Shown one piece after another: positions 53,401 through 62,967 of a stretch of 64,000 nucleotides of DNA. The stretch is taken from NCBI RefSeq assembly GCF_013391105.1, contig NZ_CP058335.1, forward strand, positions 3,658,001 to 3,722,000, in the 5' to 3' direction. A program made the position numbers and the translations under genes. Origin of the DNA: Natronomonas salina (GTDB lineage: Archaea > Halobacteriota > Halobacteria > Halobacteriales > Haloarculaceae). Every line of letters begins with the position of its first letter. Positions within the stretch are counted from its first letter, which is position 1. Under the pieces are notes generated by a model. The model worked only from the letters and a program-made list of their open reading frames with translations, had not been told where the DNA came from and ran no database searches.

Positions 53401-54729
53401 TCAACGACCGATCAGACGCATCCGGACCGGGTCGCGCGGGTGCATCGTCAGCGACGGCCGGAGTTCGAGCGGGCCGTCGTCGACGCGCTCCAGTTCGAAC
53501 CGGCTGGCCACCGTCGCGAGGATGAGCTTCGACTCCAGCAGCGAGAACTGCTTGCCGATGCAGATCCTGGGACCGCCGCCGAACGGGAAGAACGCGAACC
53601 GGTGGCGGTCCTCGGTCCGGTCGTCGAGCCACCGGTCGGGGTCGAACGCCTCGGGGTCGTCGTACCACCGGTCGCTGCGGTGGACGACCCACTGCGGGAG
53701 CATGCAGAGGGCGTCCGCCGGCACGTCGTAGCCGCCCAGTCTGACTCCCTCGGTGGACTCGCGGAACATCGTGTACACCGGCGGATACAGCCGCAGCGAT
53801 TCGTCGAGGACCGCGTCCGCGAACTCGAGGCGCGGAACGTCCTCGAAGGTCGGGTCGTCGCCGCAGACGTGGTCGAGTTCGGCGTAGAGTCGCCGCCGGT
53901 CATCGGGGTTCCGGTCGAGCAGGAAGAACGTGTAGGTGAGCGCCAGCGCGGTCGTGTCGTGGCCCGCGAGCAGCATCGTGACGAGCTCGTCGCGGAGCTG
54001 GCGGTCGGTCTGCTCGCCGTGCTCCTGGGCGCGCAGCAGAACAGACAGCAGGTCGTCGCCGGCGAGGTCCCGGCGCCGCCGCTCGGCGACGATATCGTCG
54101 AGGATCGACTCCAGGGTGTCGAGCGCGTCGCGGAAGGCGCGGTTCTCGTCGGTCGGCAGCCAGCTCGGCAGGAGGAACCGTCGGGCGTCCGGCTCGAAGC
54201 GCGCGCCGAGCGGTTCGAGGGCCGTCTGTATCTCCGCGGTGGTCGCGTCGTCGAGCGTGGCGCCGAACATGGCGTCGGCGATGACCGTCACGGTCAGCGA
54301 CGCCAGTTCCTCGCGGACGTCGACCACGTCGCCCGGTTCCCAGTCGGCGACGTGTCGCTCGGCCAGTTCCACCATCCGCTCTGCGAGTCCCGCGATGCGC
54401 TGCGGACGGAACGCCTCGCCGGCGAGGTCCCGCTGCCGTCGCCAGTCCGCGCCCTCGCTCAACAGCAGGCCGTTCCCCAGCAGGTCCTCGATGGCGTCGT
54501 CGCCGAAGACCGGCTTGCGGAAGGCGTCGGCCCGACCGACGAGCACGCGCTCGACGTCGGCGGGGTTCGTCAGCATGTAGGTCCGCTGGCCGGCGAGGTC
54601 GAACGCCGCGACGTCGCCGTAGGCGCGACCGACGGCCGACATGAACGTGAACGGGTCGCGGGCGTACTGGTGGGTGTTGCCGAGCAGCGGCACCCCTTCG
54701 GGACCGGGCGGCCGGCCGTCTAGTGACAT
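53401..54729 (-). CDS. Cytochrome P450
   Basis: A 442-residue soluble P450. The oxygen-activating I-helix AGHDTT is at 255-260, the ExxR pair is Glu310/Arg313 (LDESLRLYPPVYTMFR), and the heme loop FFPFGGGPRICIG holds the thiolate ligand Cys390. The N-terminal PPGPEGVPLLGNTHQYARDP is the proline-rich hinge; no membrane anchor precedes it. It monooxygenates an unknown, probably hydrophobic substrate such as a carotenoid or fatty acid. No ferredoxin gene is adjacent. Confidence 0.95.
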   Translation of the reverse strand: MSLDGRPPGPEGVPLLGNTHQYARDPFTFMSAVGRAYGDVAAFDLAGQRTYMLTNPADVERVLVGRADAFRKPVFGDDAIEDLLGNGLLLSEGADWRRQRDLAGEAFRPQRIAGLAERMVELAERHVADWEPGDVVDVREELASLTVTVIADAMFGATLDDATTAEIQTALEPLGARFEPDARRFLLPSWLPTDENRAFRDALDTLESILDDIVAERRRRDLAGDDLLSVLLRAQEHGEQTDRQLRDELVTMLLAGHDTTALALTYTFFLLDRNPDDRRRLYAELDHVCGDDPTFEDVPRLEFADAVLDESLRLYPPVYTMFRESTEGVRLGGYDVPADALCMLPQWVVHRSDRWYDDPEAFDPDRWLDDRTEDRHRFAFFPFGGGPRICIGKQFSLLESKLILATVASRFELERVDDGPLELRPSLTMHPRDPVRMRLIGR

Positions 54730-54877
54730 ACCGGTCGTACGCGCGCGACAGACGAATACTTCGGGGTGCCGCAACCGGTTCCGGACGACACCCCTCTTAA
54801 GCCCCCGGGCATTCTGCCCAGAGACTTTATAGGGGTCTTGGGTTATCGTGGAGGCAAGGATCAAGTGTAACGAATCG

Positions 54878-55975
54878 ATGACTAGAGAAGACTCACCATC
54901 CGACGACGCCCGAGACGAACCGGAGGACGTCGGCGGGTTCAGGTTCGGGATGGCGGACGGCTCCGGCGACCCGGAGGGCGACCGCGGGGGGGCTACCGAC
55001 TCGAGGAGCTTCCTGGGGTTCGACTTCGGCCGCTGGCTCCGCGAGACGGACGTCCGTCCCTCCACAACGACGAAGCCGGACCCCGCCGAGACGACCGACG
55101 CGGACGTCGCCCGGGAGACTGCCGAAGCCGCCCCGACGTTCGAGGGGTTCGACTTCGCTCAGTGGATGGCCGACGCGGACGTCGGCCCCAGAAAGCCGCC
55201 GGAGGAACCGCGGGTCGTCGGCGCGACGCCGACGGCCGACCGCGCAGGGGTCTCCGGCCTGCTGGCCGCGCTCCCCTTCGCCGGCAGCGCCCCGGAGGAC
55301 ACCTACGAGGGCGGCTTCGACTTCGCCGAGTGGCTCGGCGAGGGCGACGCCGATCTCTACGAACCCGTCGACGTGGAACCGACGGCGACCACCGCCGCGA
55401 CGCCGACGCCGGAGGCCTCGGCGACGGCGACCGCAGCGGCCGGCGGCAGCGGCGGCTTCGGCGAGACGCCGGAGTTCCCCGGCCCGCCCGGCGGCGGCAT
55501 CTCCGACACCCCGCCGGTGAAACTCGCCGCGCTGGCGCTGTTCACCGCCGCCCTGGTGGCGGTCGCGCTGACGGCGGCCGGCGCCATCGCGCCGCTCGGT
55601 CCCGCCGACGGCTTCGGATCAGCGGGCGGCGGCGACGGCGGCGGCGCACAGGAACAGCCCGTCGGGACGAACAACTCGACGGCGACGGATACGGACGATC
55701 AGACGCCGCAGGACACGCCGACCTCGACGCCGACCGACTCGGGATCCGCGACGCCTGAACCGACGGCGACACCGACGGCGACGCCGACGCCGGAACCGAC
55801 GCCGTCGGAGACGGCCACGCCGACGGAGTCGTCCACCGAGACACCGACGGAGACGGAGACCGCCACGCCGACCCCGACGGAGAACGGCAGCGACGACGGC
55901 AGCGGCGGGCTCCTGGACCCGATCTTCGGCGGCAGCAGTTCCAGCAGCAGCGACGACAGCCTCATCGACCTCTAG
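54878..55975 (+). CDS. Single-span membrane protein with GFDFxxW repeats
   Basis: A 365-residue acidic, low-complexity protein. The cytoplasmic part has three copies of a short motif, GFDFGRWLRETD, GFDFAQWMADAD and GFDFAEWLGEGD, spaced 40-70 residues apart in disordered sequence, plus a weaker first copy GFRFGMADG. One span (LAALALFTAALVAVALTAAG) follows, then a long outer Thr/Pro/Glu-rich stalk and a Ser-rich end. The repeats look like short linear binding motifs. The ATG is preferred; a GTG 30 bases upstream is in frame. No family is recognised. Confidence 0.65.
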   Translation: MTREDSPSDDARDEPEDVGGFRFGMADGSGDPEGDRGGATDSRSFLGFDFGRWLRETDVRPSTTTKPDPAETTDADVARETAEAAPTFEGFDFAQWMADADVGPRKPPEEPRVVGATPTADRAGVSGLLAALPFAGSAPEDTYEGGFDFAEWLGEGDADLYEPVDVEPTATTAATPTPEASATATAAAGGSGGFGETPEFPGPPGGGISDTPPVKLAALALFTAALVAVALTAAGAIAPLGPADGFGSAGGGDGGGAQEQPVGTNNSTATDTDDQTPQDTPTSTPTDSGSATPEPTATPTATPTPEPTPSETATPTESSTETPTETETATPTPTENGSDDGSGGLLDPIFGGSSSSSSDDSLIDL

Positions 55976-56051
55976 TCGGCGACGGCCCGTTCCCATCCTT
56001 CTCCCGGCCCCCTGCTCCGCCAGTTCCGTCAGTGATCCGGCGACCGCGCCG

Positions 56052-56843
56052 TCACTCCAGTCCGAGGTCGACGCTGAAGCTGTTACCCGGCCGTGGGACG
56101 CCTTTGACGGTGACCGTCTCGCCGGTCATGAACGCCGCGGCGTCACTGGCGAGGAACTGCACGACGTCGGCGATGTCCTCCGTGTGGCCGATACGTCGGT
56201 CGACCGTCTCGCGGGGCGGCATATCCTCGCTGTCGATGCCGAGGGTCTCGGCGACGCCGGGCGTCTGGATGAGCCCCGGGGCGACGCAGTTGACGCGGAC
56301 GCCGTACTTCGACCACTCGGTCGCCAGCGTCTCGGTCAGCCGGATGATGGCGGCCTTCGAGGCGCTGTAGTGGCTCTCGTTCGGCGCGGCGTGCTGGCCG
56401 TTCACGCTGGACATGTTGACGATGCAGCCGCCGTCGTCCTCGCGCATGTACTCGCCGGCGGCCTGCGTGCAGTGGAAGGTGCCGTGGAGGTTGAGGTCGA
56501 CGATGGACTTCCAGCCGTTCTCGGAGATGTCCTCGAAGGGGGCGACGAACTCGCCGCCGGCGTTGTTCACGAGGAGGTCGACGCCGCCGAACTCCTCGAC
56601 GGTCGCCTCGACGAAGGCCTCGACCTCGTCGGGTTCGCGGACGTTGCACTCGACGGCCAGTGCGGTGCCGCCGTCCTCGCGGATGCCCTCTGCGACCGGG
56701 TCGACGCGGTCCTGCGACCGCGAGCAGATGGCGACGTTCGCGCCGTCGGCGGCGAGCCGCTCGGCGATGGTTCGACCGATGCCCTGGGAGGCGCCGGTGA
56801 CGATGGCGTTGCGACCGTCGACGCTGAACTGGTCGGTTGGCAT
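56052..56843 (-). CDS. Short-chain dehydrogenase/reductase
   Basis: A 263-residue classical SDR. TGASQGIGRTIA binds the cofactor, VNNAGGEFVAPFEDI and NMSSVNGQHAAPNESHYSAS with SKAA give the catalytic Ser-Tyr-Lys, and VAPGLIQTPGVAETLG closes the site. It resembles acetoacetyl-CoA or 3-oxoacyl-ACP reductase-type SDRs. It is monocistronic and convergent with the GFDF-repeat gene. Confidence 0.92.
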   Translation of the reverse strand: MPTDQFSVDGRNAIVTGASQGIGRTIAERLAADGANVAICSRSQDRVDPVAEGIREDGGTALAVECNVREPDEVEAFVEATVEEFGGVDLLVNNAGGEFVAPFEDISENGWKSIVDLNLHGTFHCTQAAGEYMREDDGGCIVNMSSVNGQHAAPNESHYSASKAAIIRLTETLATEWSKYGVRVNCVAPGLIQTPGVAETLGIDSEDMPPRETVDRRIGHTEDIADVVQFLASDAAAFMTGETVTVKGVPRPGNSFSVDLGLE

Positions 56844-57005
56844 GTGTCGGCACGTCACCGTCGCGAACCAAGGGTCTACCGAAGCCGGTAGACCTGGCCC
56901 GCCGCTCCGCGACCCCGGGTGGCGCTGCGCTCCGAACGACGGTATCGACGACACGGCTCCCGTCGCGACCGAAAACACGTTGGTGGCGCTCCGCGACGGG
57001 AAGGT

Positions 57006-57191
57006 ATGCCCGGTGTCGACGCGGACTCGGATCCGAGAGAGATCGCCACGTTCGTCCTCCCCGCCGGAGTCGGGATCGGACTCGGCGTGTTCGTCGGCCT
57101 GCTCGTCGAGTCGCTGCTCGTCGCCGTCGTCCTCGGCGTCCTCGGCGCGACGGCCGGCCACGCGGTCGGGTACCTGCTGCTACGCGAGTAG
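57006..57191 (+). CDS. Small membrane protein
   Basis: A 61-residue protein with one or two hydrophobic segments (FVLPAGVGIGLGVFVGLLVE and SLLVAVVLGVLGATAGHAVG) after a short acidic head (MPGVDADSDPREIA). The glycine pattern resembles small membrane-packing helices. Function unknown. Confidence 0.5.
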   Translation: MPGVDADSDPREIATFVLPAGVGIGLGVFVGLLVESLLVAVVLGVLGATAGHAVGYLLLRE

Positions 57192-57253
57192 CGGGACCGC
57201 AGTGCGGTCGCAGTATGAAGAGTCAAATCCGCTCGCCCGCCTACGCCGACCAA

Positions 57254-57409
57254 ATGAGTAGCCGACGCTCGAGACCGGATATCCGAGGCGGGAGCGCGGC
57301 GGCCGACCCGCGAGAGCACGTCGTCGAGTGGCTGCTGCTTGACGGCTGGCGCTCGATGGTCGCTGGCGCGATCGTCGCGATTCCACTTCTGTCGCGCTCA
57401 ATACAATGA
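57254..57409 (+). CDS. Possible 51-residue protein
   Basis: A short frame with an Arg-rich N-terminus (MSSRRSRPDIRGG) and a weak hydrophobic C-terminus (WRSMVAGAIVAIPLLS). Part of its 5' region is GC3-rich, but the end runs into AT-rich sequence. It could be real or chance. Confidence 0.35.
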   Translation: MSSRRSRPDIRGGSAAADPREHVVEWLLLDGWRSMVAGAIVAIPLLSRSIQ

Positions 57410-57584
57410 CCTGCAGATAGTCGATGTGGTAAGCAGTCGAGAACATTGCATCCGCGCGACCGAAGGGAGCGCGGTTCGCGGCGACGAGGCGCGAAGCGCC
57501 GAGTCGCCGTAGCGCGCGCGGACTGGAGCGAGCGCAGCGAGCGAAAGGAGTACGCGCGCATATTTTCCCCAAGTTTTTGCCGCG

Positions 57585-57612
57585 GAGGCGTGTCCGCCTC
57601 TGGCGGACCGCC
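57585..57612. repeat. Two short inverted repeats
   Basis: gaggcg-tgtc-cgcctc at 57585-57600 and ggcgg-a-ccgcc at 57602-57612 lie back to back downstream of sucD, in the gap between it and the small gene at 57254. Confidence 0.4.
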
Positions 57613-57620
57613 GGAGCGTG

Positions 57621-57649
57621 CAAAAAGTGGGTGCCGAAAAGTGGGGTTC
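57621..57649 (-). terminator. T-rich terminator of sucCD
   Basis: On the minus strand directly after the sucD stop the sequence reads ccccacttttcggca then cccactttttgc. Two T-runs of 4 and 5 lie in a short direct repeat, as in archaeal intrinsic terminators. Confidence 0.55.
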
Positions 57650-58522
57650 CTAGAGGAAGTCCTCGATGTGGTCGACGACCTCGTCGGGGGTGTCGCCGAC
57701 CGGGACGCCCGCGTCGTTGAGCGCGTCGATCTTCGACTGGGCGGTGCCGGTGCCGCCGCCGCCGGAGACGATGGCGCCGGCGTGGCCCATCCGCTTGCCC
57801 GGCGGCGCGGTACGGCCGGCGATGAAGCCCGCGACGGGGGTGTCCATGTACTCGCCGATGAACCGGGCGGCCTCCTCCTCGTCCTCGCCGCCGATCTCGC
57901 CGCACATCGCGACCGCCTTCGTCTCGGGGTCGTTCTCGAACATCTCGAGGGCGTCGACGAAGTCGGTGCCGATGATCGGGTCGCCGCCGATGCCGACGGC
58001 GGTGGTCTGGCCGATGCCGCGCTGGGTGAGGTTGTCGACGACCTGGTAGGTCAGGGTGCCAGAGCGGGAGACCAGGCCGACCTCGCCGTCGGAGAAGATG
58101 TTGCCCGGTAGGATGCCGAGCTTGGCCTCGCCGGGCGTGATGACGCCGGGGCAGTTCGGACCGACCAGCGTGGTGTCGGTCTCGCCGAGCTTCTTGTAGA
58201 CCTTGGCCATGTCCTGCTGGGGGATGCCCTCGGTGATGGCGACGACGAGGTCCAGCGGCGCGTCGAGGGCCTCCAGCAGCGCGTCGGCGGCGAAGGCCGG
58301 CGGGACGAAGACGACCGACGTGTCGGCGTCCTCCTCGCGGGCGGCCCCGGAGACGGTGTCGTACACCGGGATGCCGTCGACCTCCTGGCCGCCCTTGCCG
58401 GGGACGGCGCCGGCGACGACGTTGGTTCCGTACTCCACCATCTGGCGGGTGTGGAACTTGCCCTCCCCGCCGGTGATGCCCTGTACCAGGACGCGGCTGT
58501 CGTTGTCGACTAGGATGCTCAT
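57650..58522 (-). CDS. sucD: Succinate-CoA ligase alpha subunit SucD
   Basis: A 290-residue subunit. The CoA-binding N-terminal domain ([20 protein letters not shown]) leads to the ligase domain with [51 protein letters not shown] and the catalytic phospho-His in [20 protein letters not shown]. It makes ATP or GTP from succinyl-CoA in the citric acid cycle. Its ATG overlaps the sucC stop by 4 bases, and a T-rich terminator follows. Confidence 0.97.
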   Translation of the reverse strand: MSILVDNDSRVLVQGITGGEGKFHTRQMVEYGTNVVAGAVPGKGGQEVDGIPVYDTVSGAAREEDADTSVVFVPPAFAADALLEALDAPLDLVVAITEGIPQQDMAKVYKKLGETDTTLVGPNCPGVITPGEAKLGILPGNIFSDGEVGLVSRSGTLTYQVVDNLTQRGIGQTTAVGIGGDPIIGTDFVDALEMFENDPETKAVAMCGEIGGEDEEEAARFIGEYMDTPVAGFIAGRTAPPGKRMGHAGAIVSGGGGTGTAQSKIDALNDAGVPVGDTPDEVVDHIEDFL

Positions 58523-59664
58523 TGTTGTTCCTCCTCGGCGTACTGGACCGCACGCTGGACGGCGTCCTCCAGCGTCTTCTCGACGGTCACGAGGTCGGTG
58601 TTCAGGATCTCCATGCCCTCCTCTGCGTTCGTGCCGGCGAGCCGGACGACGACGGGCTTGGGGATCTCGTCGAACTGCTCGAGGGCCTCGTTGATACCCT
58701 TCGCGACCTCGTCGCCGCGGGTGATGCCCCCGAAGATGTTGAAGACGACGCTGTCGACGTTCTCGTCGGAGAAGACCATGTCGAGGGCGTTCGTCACGCG
58801 CTCGGCCTTCGCGCCGCCGCCGATGTCGAGGAAGTTGGCGGGCGCGCCGCCGTAGTGGTCGACGAGGTCCAGCGTCGTCATCACGAGCCCGGCGCCGTTG
58901 CCGATGATGCCCGTGTTGCCGGAGAGGCGGACGTAGTCGAAGCCGTACTCGTTGGCCTTGGCCTCGAGGTCGTCCTCTGCGGCCTCCTCCTCCATCTTCG
59001 CGAGGTCGGGCTGGCGGAACAGCGCGTCCTCGTCGATGTTCATGACGGCGTCGGCCGCGACGACCTCGTCGTCCGAGGTGATCATCAGCGGGTTGACCTC
59101 GATCTCCGTGGCGTCCTTGTCGTCCCACAGCTGGAAGAGCGTCCGGAGGATGGAGGCGACGTCGCCGGCGACCTCGCGGTCGACGCCGGCCTCGTAGACG
59201 GCCTTCCGCGCCTCGTAGGACTGCATCCCGAAGACGGGGTCGACGTGCTCGCGCGTGATGGCCTCGGGGTCCTCGGCGGCGACCTCCTCGATGTTCACGC
59301 CGCCGCGGGTCGAGACCATCGCCACGGGCTCGCCCTCGTTGCGGTCCATCGTCACGCCGACGTACAGCTCGTTGACGAAGTCGACGGCGGCCTCGACGAG
59401 CACGCGGTCGACGTGGAGCCCCTTGAGGTCCATCCCGATGATCTTCTCGGCCGCCTCGCGGGCCTCGTCGGCGTCCTCGACGAGCTCGATGCCGCCGGCC
59501 TTCCCGCGGCCGCCGACCTGTACCTGCGCCTTGATCGCGACGGGGTAGCCGATCTCGTCAGCTGCCGCGACCGCCTCGTCGACGGTCGAGGCCAGCTGGG
59601 AGTCCGGGACCGGCACCCCGGCGTCGGCGAAGACACCCTTCGCTTGGTATTCGTGTAGCTTCAT
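58519..59664 (-). CDS. sucC: Succinate-CoA ligase beta subunit SucC
   Basis: A 381-residue subunit with an N-terminal ATP-grasp domain ([47 protein letters not shown] with metal ligands) and a C-terminal ligase domain ([48 protein letters not shown]). It is the first gene of the sucCD operon. Confidence 0.97.
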   Translation of the reverse strand: MKLHEYQAKGVFADAGVPVPDSQLASTVDEAVAAADEIGYPVAIKAQVQVGGRGKAGGIELVEDADEAREAAEKIIGMDLKGLHVDRVLVEAAVDFVNELYVGVTMDRNEGEPVAMVSTRGGVNIEEVAAEDPEAITREHVDPVFGMQSYEARKAVYEAGVDREVAGDVASILRTLFQLWDDKDATEIEVNPLMITSDDEVVAADAVMNIDEDALFRQPDLAKMEEEAAEDDLEAKANEYGFDYVRLSGNTGIIGNGAGLVMTTLDLVDHYGGAPANFLDIGGGAKAERVTNALDMVFSDENVDSVVFNIFGGITRGDEVAKGINEALEQFDEIPKPVVVRLAGTNAEEGMEILNTDLVTVEKTLEDAVQRAVQYAEEEQQ

Positions 59665-59856
59665 CTCTGGCTCGTACGGTAATTCACGCAATCGGGAGTT
59701 AGTAGTTCCGGAAGCGGTACCCGCCCAGCCCGAAATCCGGACGTCTGTCAGCGATACTGGCGGTTCCTCTCCCGAGCGTTGGGTCTCCCCGTCGACGGCC
59801 GCCGGTCCCGACCAGAACCCGCGAGGTCTGTCACCGTGCGTCGAACTCGACGCCGC

Positions 59857-60804
59857 TCAGGCGGCTCGCCCGTCGTCGGCGCCCTCGATGGCGACGAGCT
59901 CCTCGACCGGCGGAATGTCGCCGTCGGCGTCGGTGATGATGTCGAGCCGCCGGGTGAGCTTCTCGCGAGCGTACTCGACGATGGCGGCGTGGTTCACCGG
60001 CCCCTCGATGTCGGTGAAGATCCCTGCGACGTGGGGCATCAGTTCGGTCAGCACCTCCTGTGGAACCGACTCGTCGACGCCCTCTTCGCGGATCAGCCGC
60101 TGGACCTCGTGCATCCCGAAGCCGACGTGCCGGCCCTCGTCGCTGCGGATCTTGGCGATGCCGGCGACGAGTCCCTCGAGGTGGGGGAGCTCCTCGCGCG
60201 GCCGAGTCGTCACGGCGTTGTCGCCGGTCGGGCTGAACGCCGACTGGAGGCTGTAGTAGGCAGTCTGGGCCAGGACGGACTCGGCGACGACGTGGTAGTG
60301 ACTGTACGCCCGCGCGAGCGTCTCGGGCGACTGGTCGTCCAGGAGGGCCGCCATCGCGTCCTCGACGGCGTCGAACAGCGCCACGTAGTCGTCGTTGAGG
60401 TAGCGCTCGTCGGTCGGGTCGGTCACCTCGAGGTCGAGCTCCTCGGCGACCGGCGTGAGCACCTCCTCCCAGTAGCGGTCGAAGAACCGGGTGTGCTTGG
60501 CCTCCTCGTAGAGCTGCGTCGTGAGGAACATCTGCTCGTCCGTGCCCTCCAGGGCCATCGCGAGGGGCATGAGATCCTCCGTGACAGCCTCCTCGCCGCC
60601 GCCGAAGCGAGCGACCCCGAGCCGGAGCATGTCGAACTCGTCGCCGCTGAACTCGCCCTCGTGGGCGAGCAGCTCCTCGCGGTCGCCCGCGAGGTCCAGC
60701 GCGTCGGGGTCCCAGTGCCGGTAGACGGCGTTGCGGAAGTACCCGCCCGCGAAGGAGTCGACGTCGCCCCGCGTGCCGCGGTCCGTGTCGGTGAGCTTGG
60801 CCAT
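59857..60804 (-). CDS. R2-like ligand-binding oxidase/ribonucleotide reductase small-subunit-like protein
   Basis: A 315-residue ferritin-fold protein with a dimetal carboxylate site. EEAKHTRFF (ExxH) and SDEGRHVGF (ExxH) are the two metal helices, with the further ligands in the helices before (FLTTQLY, LEGT) and in HYHVVAESVLAQTAYY. The family is usually called class I RNR beta-like. The lack of a neighbouring large subunit and the overall pattern suggest an R2lox-type Mn/Fe oxidase. The substrate is unknown. It is divergent from a Bat-type regulator 86 bp away. Confidence 0.78.
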   Translation of the reverse strand: MAKLTDTDRGTRGDVDSFAGGYFRNAVYRHWDPDALDLAGDREELLAHEGEFSGDEFDMLRLGVARFGGGEEAVTEDLMPLAMALEGTDEQMFLTTQLYEEAKHTRFFDRYWEEVLTPVAEELDLEVTDPTDERYLNDDYVALFDAVEDAMAALLDDQSPETLARAYSHYHVVAESVLAQTAYYSLQSAFSPTGDNAVTTRPREELPHLEGLVAGIAKIRSDEGRHVGFGMHEVQRLIREEGVDESVPQEVLTELMPHVAGIFTDIEGPVNHAAIVEYAREKLTRRLDIITDADGDIPPVEELVAIEGADDGRAA

Positions 60805-60890
60805 ATCCTTGCCACGTGGTACCACTGGTTCAGGACTGCCCCGGTTATCTGTGGGGTGTTTTTTATGGGGCCGCTGACCGTGGGACGGGT

Positions 60891-61541
60891 ATGCGCACCG
60901 CGACGATCCGGATCGTGCCGCCCCCCGAGGGCCTCCACCCCGCCGACCGGGAGGTCGCCGCCCACCCGGACCTCGACTGGGGGACCATCGACCACCTCAC
61001 CGCTCTGGAGGACGGCACCGCGGTGCTGCTCTGCCGGCTCCGCGGCGACCGCGCCGCCCTCGACGACATCCTCGCCGCCGCCGACGGAATCGTCGACCAC
61101 CGCGTCACGGTCGTCGACCGGACGGTGTACGCCCACGTCCACTTCGAGCCCACCGAGACCGCCCGGGCGCTGCTGGACCTCCGCCGCTCCCACGAACTCG
61201 TCGTCAGGATGCCCATCCGCTGGCGGAGCGACGACCGCCTCGAGGTCTCCGCCGTCGGCGACGACCGGACGCTACAGGCGGCCGTGGCCGACCTTCCCGA
61301 CTCGCTGGGCGTCGAACTCGTCGAGATCGGCGAGTACCAGCCCGCGACCGACCGCCCGGAGGCGCTGCTCACCGACCGCCAGCTAGAGGTGCTCGACGCC
61401 GCCCTCGACGTGGGCTACTACGAGGAACCCCGGGAGGGGACCCAGGCCGACGTCGCCGAGGAGGTCGGCCTCGCTCCGGCGACCGTCGGAGAGCACCTGC
61501 GGCGCATCGAGGGGAAGGTCCTCCGCTCGCTGCGGGAGTGA
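60891..61541 (+). CDS. Bat-type HTH regulator next to R2lox-like gene
   Basis: A 216-residue Bat-like protein. The N-terminal about 150 residues are an alpha/beta sensory region (TATIRIVPPPEGLHPADREV, AVLLCRLRGDRAALDDILAA). The C-terminal HTH_10 (LTDRQLEVLDAALDVGYYEE, QADVAEEVGLAPATVGEHLR) binds DNA. The NarO cysteines are absent. Being divergent from the R2lox-like gene with one short AT-rich gap (gttttttatg) it probably regulates that gene. Confidence 0.82.
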   Translation: MRTATIRIVPPPEGLHPADREVAAHPDLDWGTIDHLTALEDGTAVLLCRLRGDRAALDDILAAADGIVDHRVTVVDRTVYAHVHFEPTETARALLDLRRSHELVVRMPIRWRSDDRLEVSAVGDDRTLQAAVADLPDSLGVELVEIGEYQPATDRPEALLTDRQLEVLDAALDVGYYEEPREGTQADVAEEVGLAPATVGEHLRRIEGKVLRSLRE

Positions 61542-61626
61542 CTCTCGAGGTATCCCGCCGCGTCGTTCGGTACGGTGACCGCGCGGAACCGCGTGAAGAA
61601 CAGCTCGTACTCCGAGAGACCGCAGC

Positions 61627-61782
61627 TCAGCCGCCGATCTGGCTGAAGTTCTCGCTCCCGCACGGACAGGCGCCGATGCCGATGGGTCTGGGTGTCCCGT
61701 CCAGGCGGACCTTCGCCGGGAACACCTTCCCGCAGGAACGACACTCGACGACGCACCGCGACTCCGTTTCCGTCTTCGACAT
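61627..61782 (-). CDS. Zinc-finger microprotein
   Basis: A 51-residue protein with the knuckles CRSC (14-17) and CPCG (39-42) and a third cysteine before them (RCVVEC). It resembles rubredoxin-like zinc ribbons. It is convergent with the Bat-type gene. Function unknown. Confidence 0.65.
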   Translation of the reverse strand: MSKTETESRCVVECRSCGKVFPAKVRLDGTPRPIGIGACPCGSENFSQIGG

Positions 61783-62019
61783 AGTCCAATAATCCGGGGA
61801 TAGCGGCTTGGTGCTGCCGCCTATGATATTATGGGTGAATACGACCTCCTGGTAAACGGGATACGTGGAAGCGATATTTCTCGGAGAATTCGTGCGTTCG
61901 CCGCTGAAACGATGGCGTTCGGACCGTCGAAGTGGAATTCCGACGGTTCACCCCGGTCGCCACGGAGACGGTAACGAATCAGAAGTGACGCCGGGGCCTA
62001 CTCCGGGGCGGACGCAACC

Positions 62020-62142
62020 ATGACGGAGTACGATTGCCACGGCTGCGGACAGCCGTTCGACGCGACGGTCGAGAACGAGTACGGGACCTACGAGTTCCGC
62101 CGGTGCCCGAACTGCGGGAGCGCGAAGACGACGCTCCTGTGA
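62020..62142 (+). CDS. Zinc-finger microprotein
   Basis: A 40-residue zinc ribbon: CHGCG at 6-10 and CPNCG at 29-33, with a beta hairpin between (ENEYGTYEFRR). It is among the smallest proteins of the window. An AT-poor gap of about 240 bases precedes it. Function unknown. Confidence 0.6.
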   Translation: MTEYDCHGCGQPFDATVENEYGTYEFRRCPNCGSAKTTLL

Positions 62143-62148
62143 CCCGCC

Positions 62149-62820
62149 TCAGGGCGAGACTTCTGGCAGGACGCCCCACCGGTCGGCGATAACGCCGTCT
62201 ACGCCGAGGTCGGCGAGCTCCTCGGCCTCGGAGCGCGTGTCGACGGTCCAGACGTTGACGCTCATGCCGGCGCGGTGGGCCTCGGTGACGACGCGGTCGG
62301 TGCAGACGGACAGCGACGGGTGGAGGTAGCCGCAGTCCAGGTCGATGGCCACCTCGACGCCGTCGGTGCCCTCCTCGTCGGTGATGTAGGCGCGGGGGAC
62401 GTCGGGGTCGGCGTCGCGGCAGGCCGCGAGGATGTCGCGGTCGGACGAGGCGACGACGACCTGCGGGTGGGAGGCCGTGAGCTGCCGGAGGGCGTCGGCC
62501 TCGGTGCCGCGTTCCTTGAGGTCGACGTTGACGCCGACGGTGTCGGGGATGGCCTCGAGGACCGCCTCGAGCGTCGGGACGCCCTCGCCGGTGCCGAGGA
62601 CGTCGAGGTACTGTAGCTCGGTCAGGGTGTGGTCGGCGACGGCCCCCTCCCCGTCCGTCACGCGGTCGACCGTATCGTCGTGGATGACGACGAGCTCGCC
62701 GCTGCCGCAGCGCCGCACGTCGATCTCGATGGCGTCGGCGATCGCCGCCGCCTCCTCGATGGCCCGGCGGGTGTTCTCCGGGCGGTTGGAGGCGAACCCG
62801 CGGTGGGCGATCAGTCGCAT
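62149..62820 (-). CDS. Glycerophosphodiester phosphodiesterase
   Basis: A 223-residue TIM-barrel enzyme. The catalytic His and metal ligands are in LIAHRGFASNRPENT and AIEIDVRRCGSGELVVIHDD (Glu, Asp, His). GVNVDLKERG and NVWTVDTRSEAEELADLGVD complete the pattern. It hydrolyses glycerophosphodiesters to glycerol phosphate and an alcohol, probably in lipid turnover. It is cytoplasmic, with no signal peptide. Confidence 0.94.
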   Translation of the reverse strand: MRLIAHRGFASNRPENTRRAIEEAAAIADAIEIDVRRCGSGELVVIHDDTVDRVTDGEGAVADHTLTELQYLDVLGTGEGVPTLEAVLEAIPDTVGVNVDLKERGTEADALRQLTASHPQVVVASSDRDILAACRDADPDVPRAYITDEEGTDGVEVAIDLDCGYLHPSLSVCTDRVVTEAHRAGMSVNVWTVDTRSEAEELADLGVDGVIADRWGVLPEVSP

Positions 62821-62967
62821 GTACGGGACTGTCGCGAGGGAGGATAAGTGCCTGTCGCAATCTTCGCCGTCTGTGCCGACCTTCTATAAAAGTGGTCGCC
62901 ACGCGGCGGAGGTGTCCGACCGCCGACGCCGGGCGGCTTTATCGGCGCGGCGGCCGTTGGTGGTCGC

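Noticed and set aside
57500..57550. Gagcgagcgcagcgagcga-type repeats as CRISPR or mobile-element ends
   Set aside because: Copies are very short and irregular with no spacers of constant length and no transposase nearby; such GC-rich micro-repeats are common in haloarchaeal gaps.
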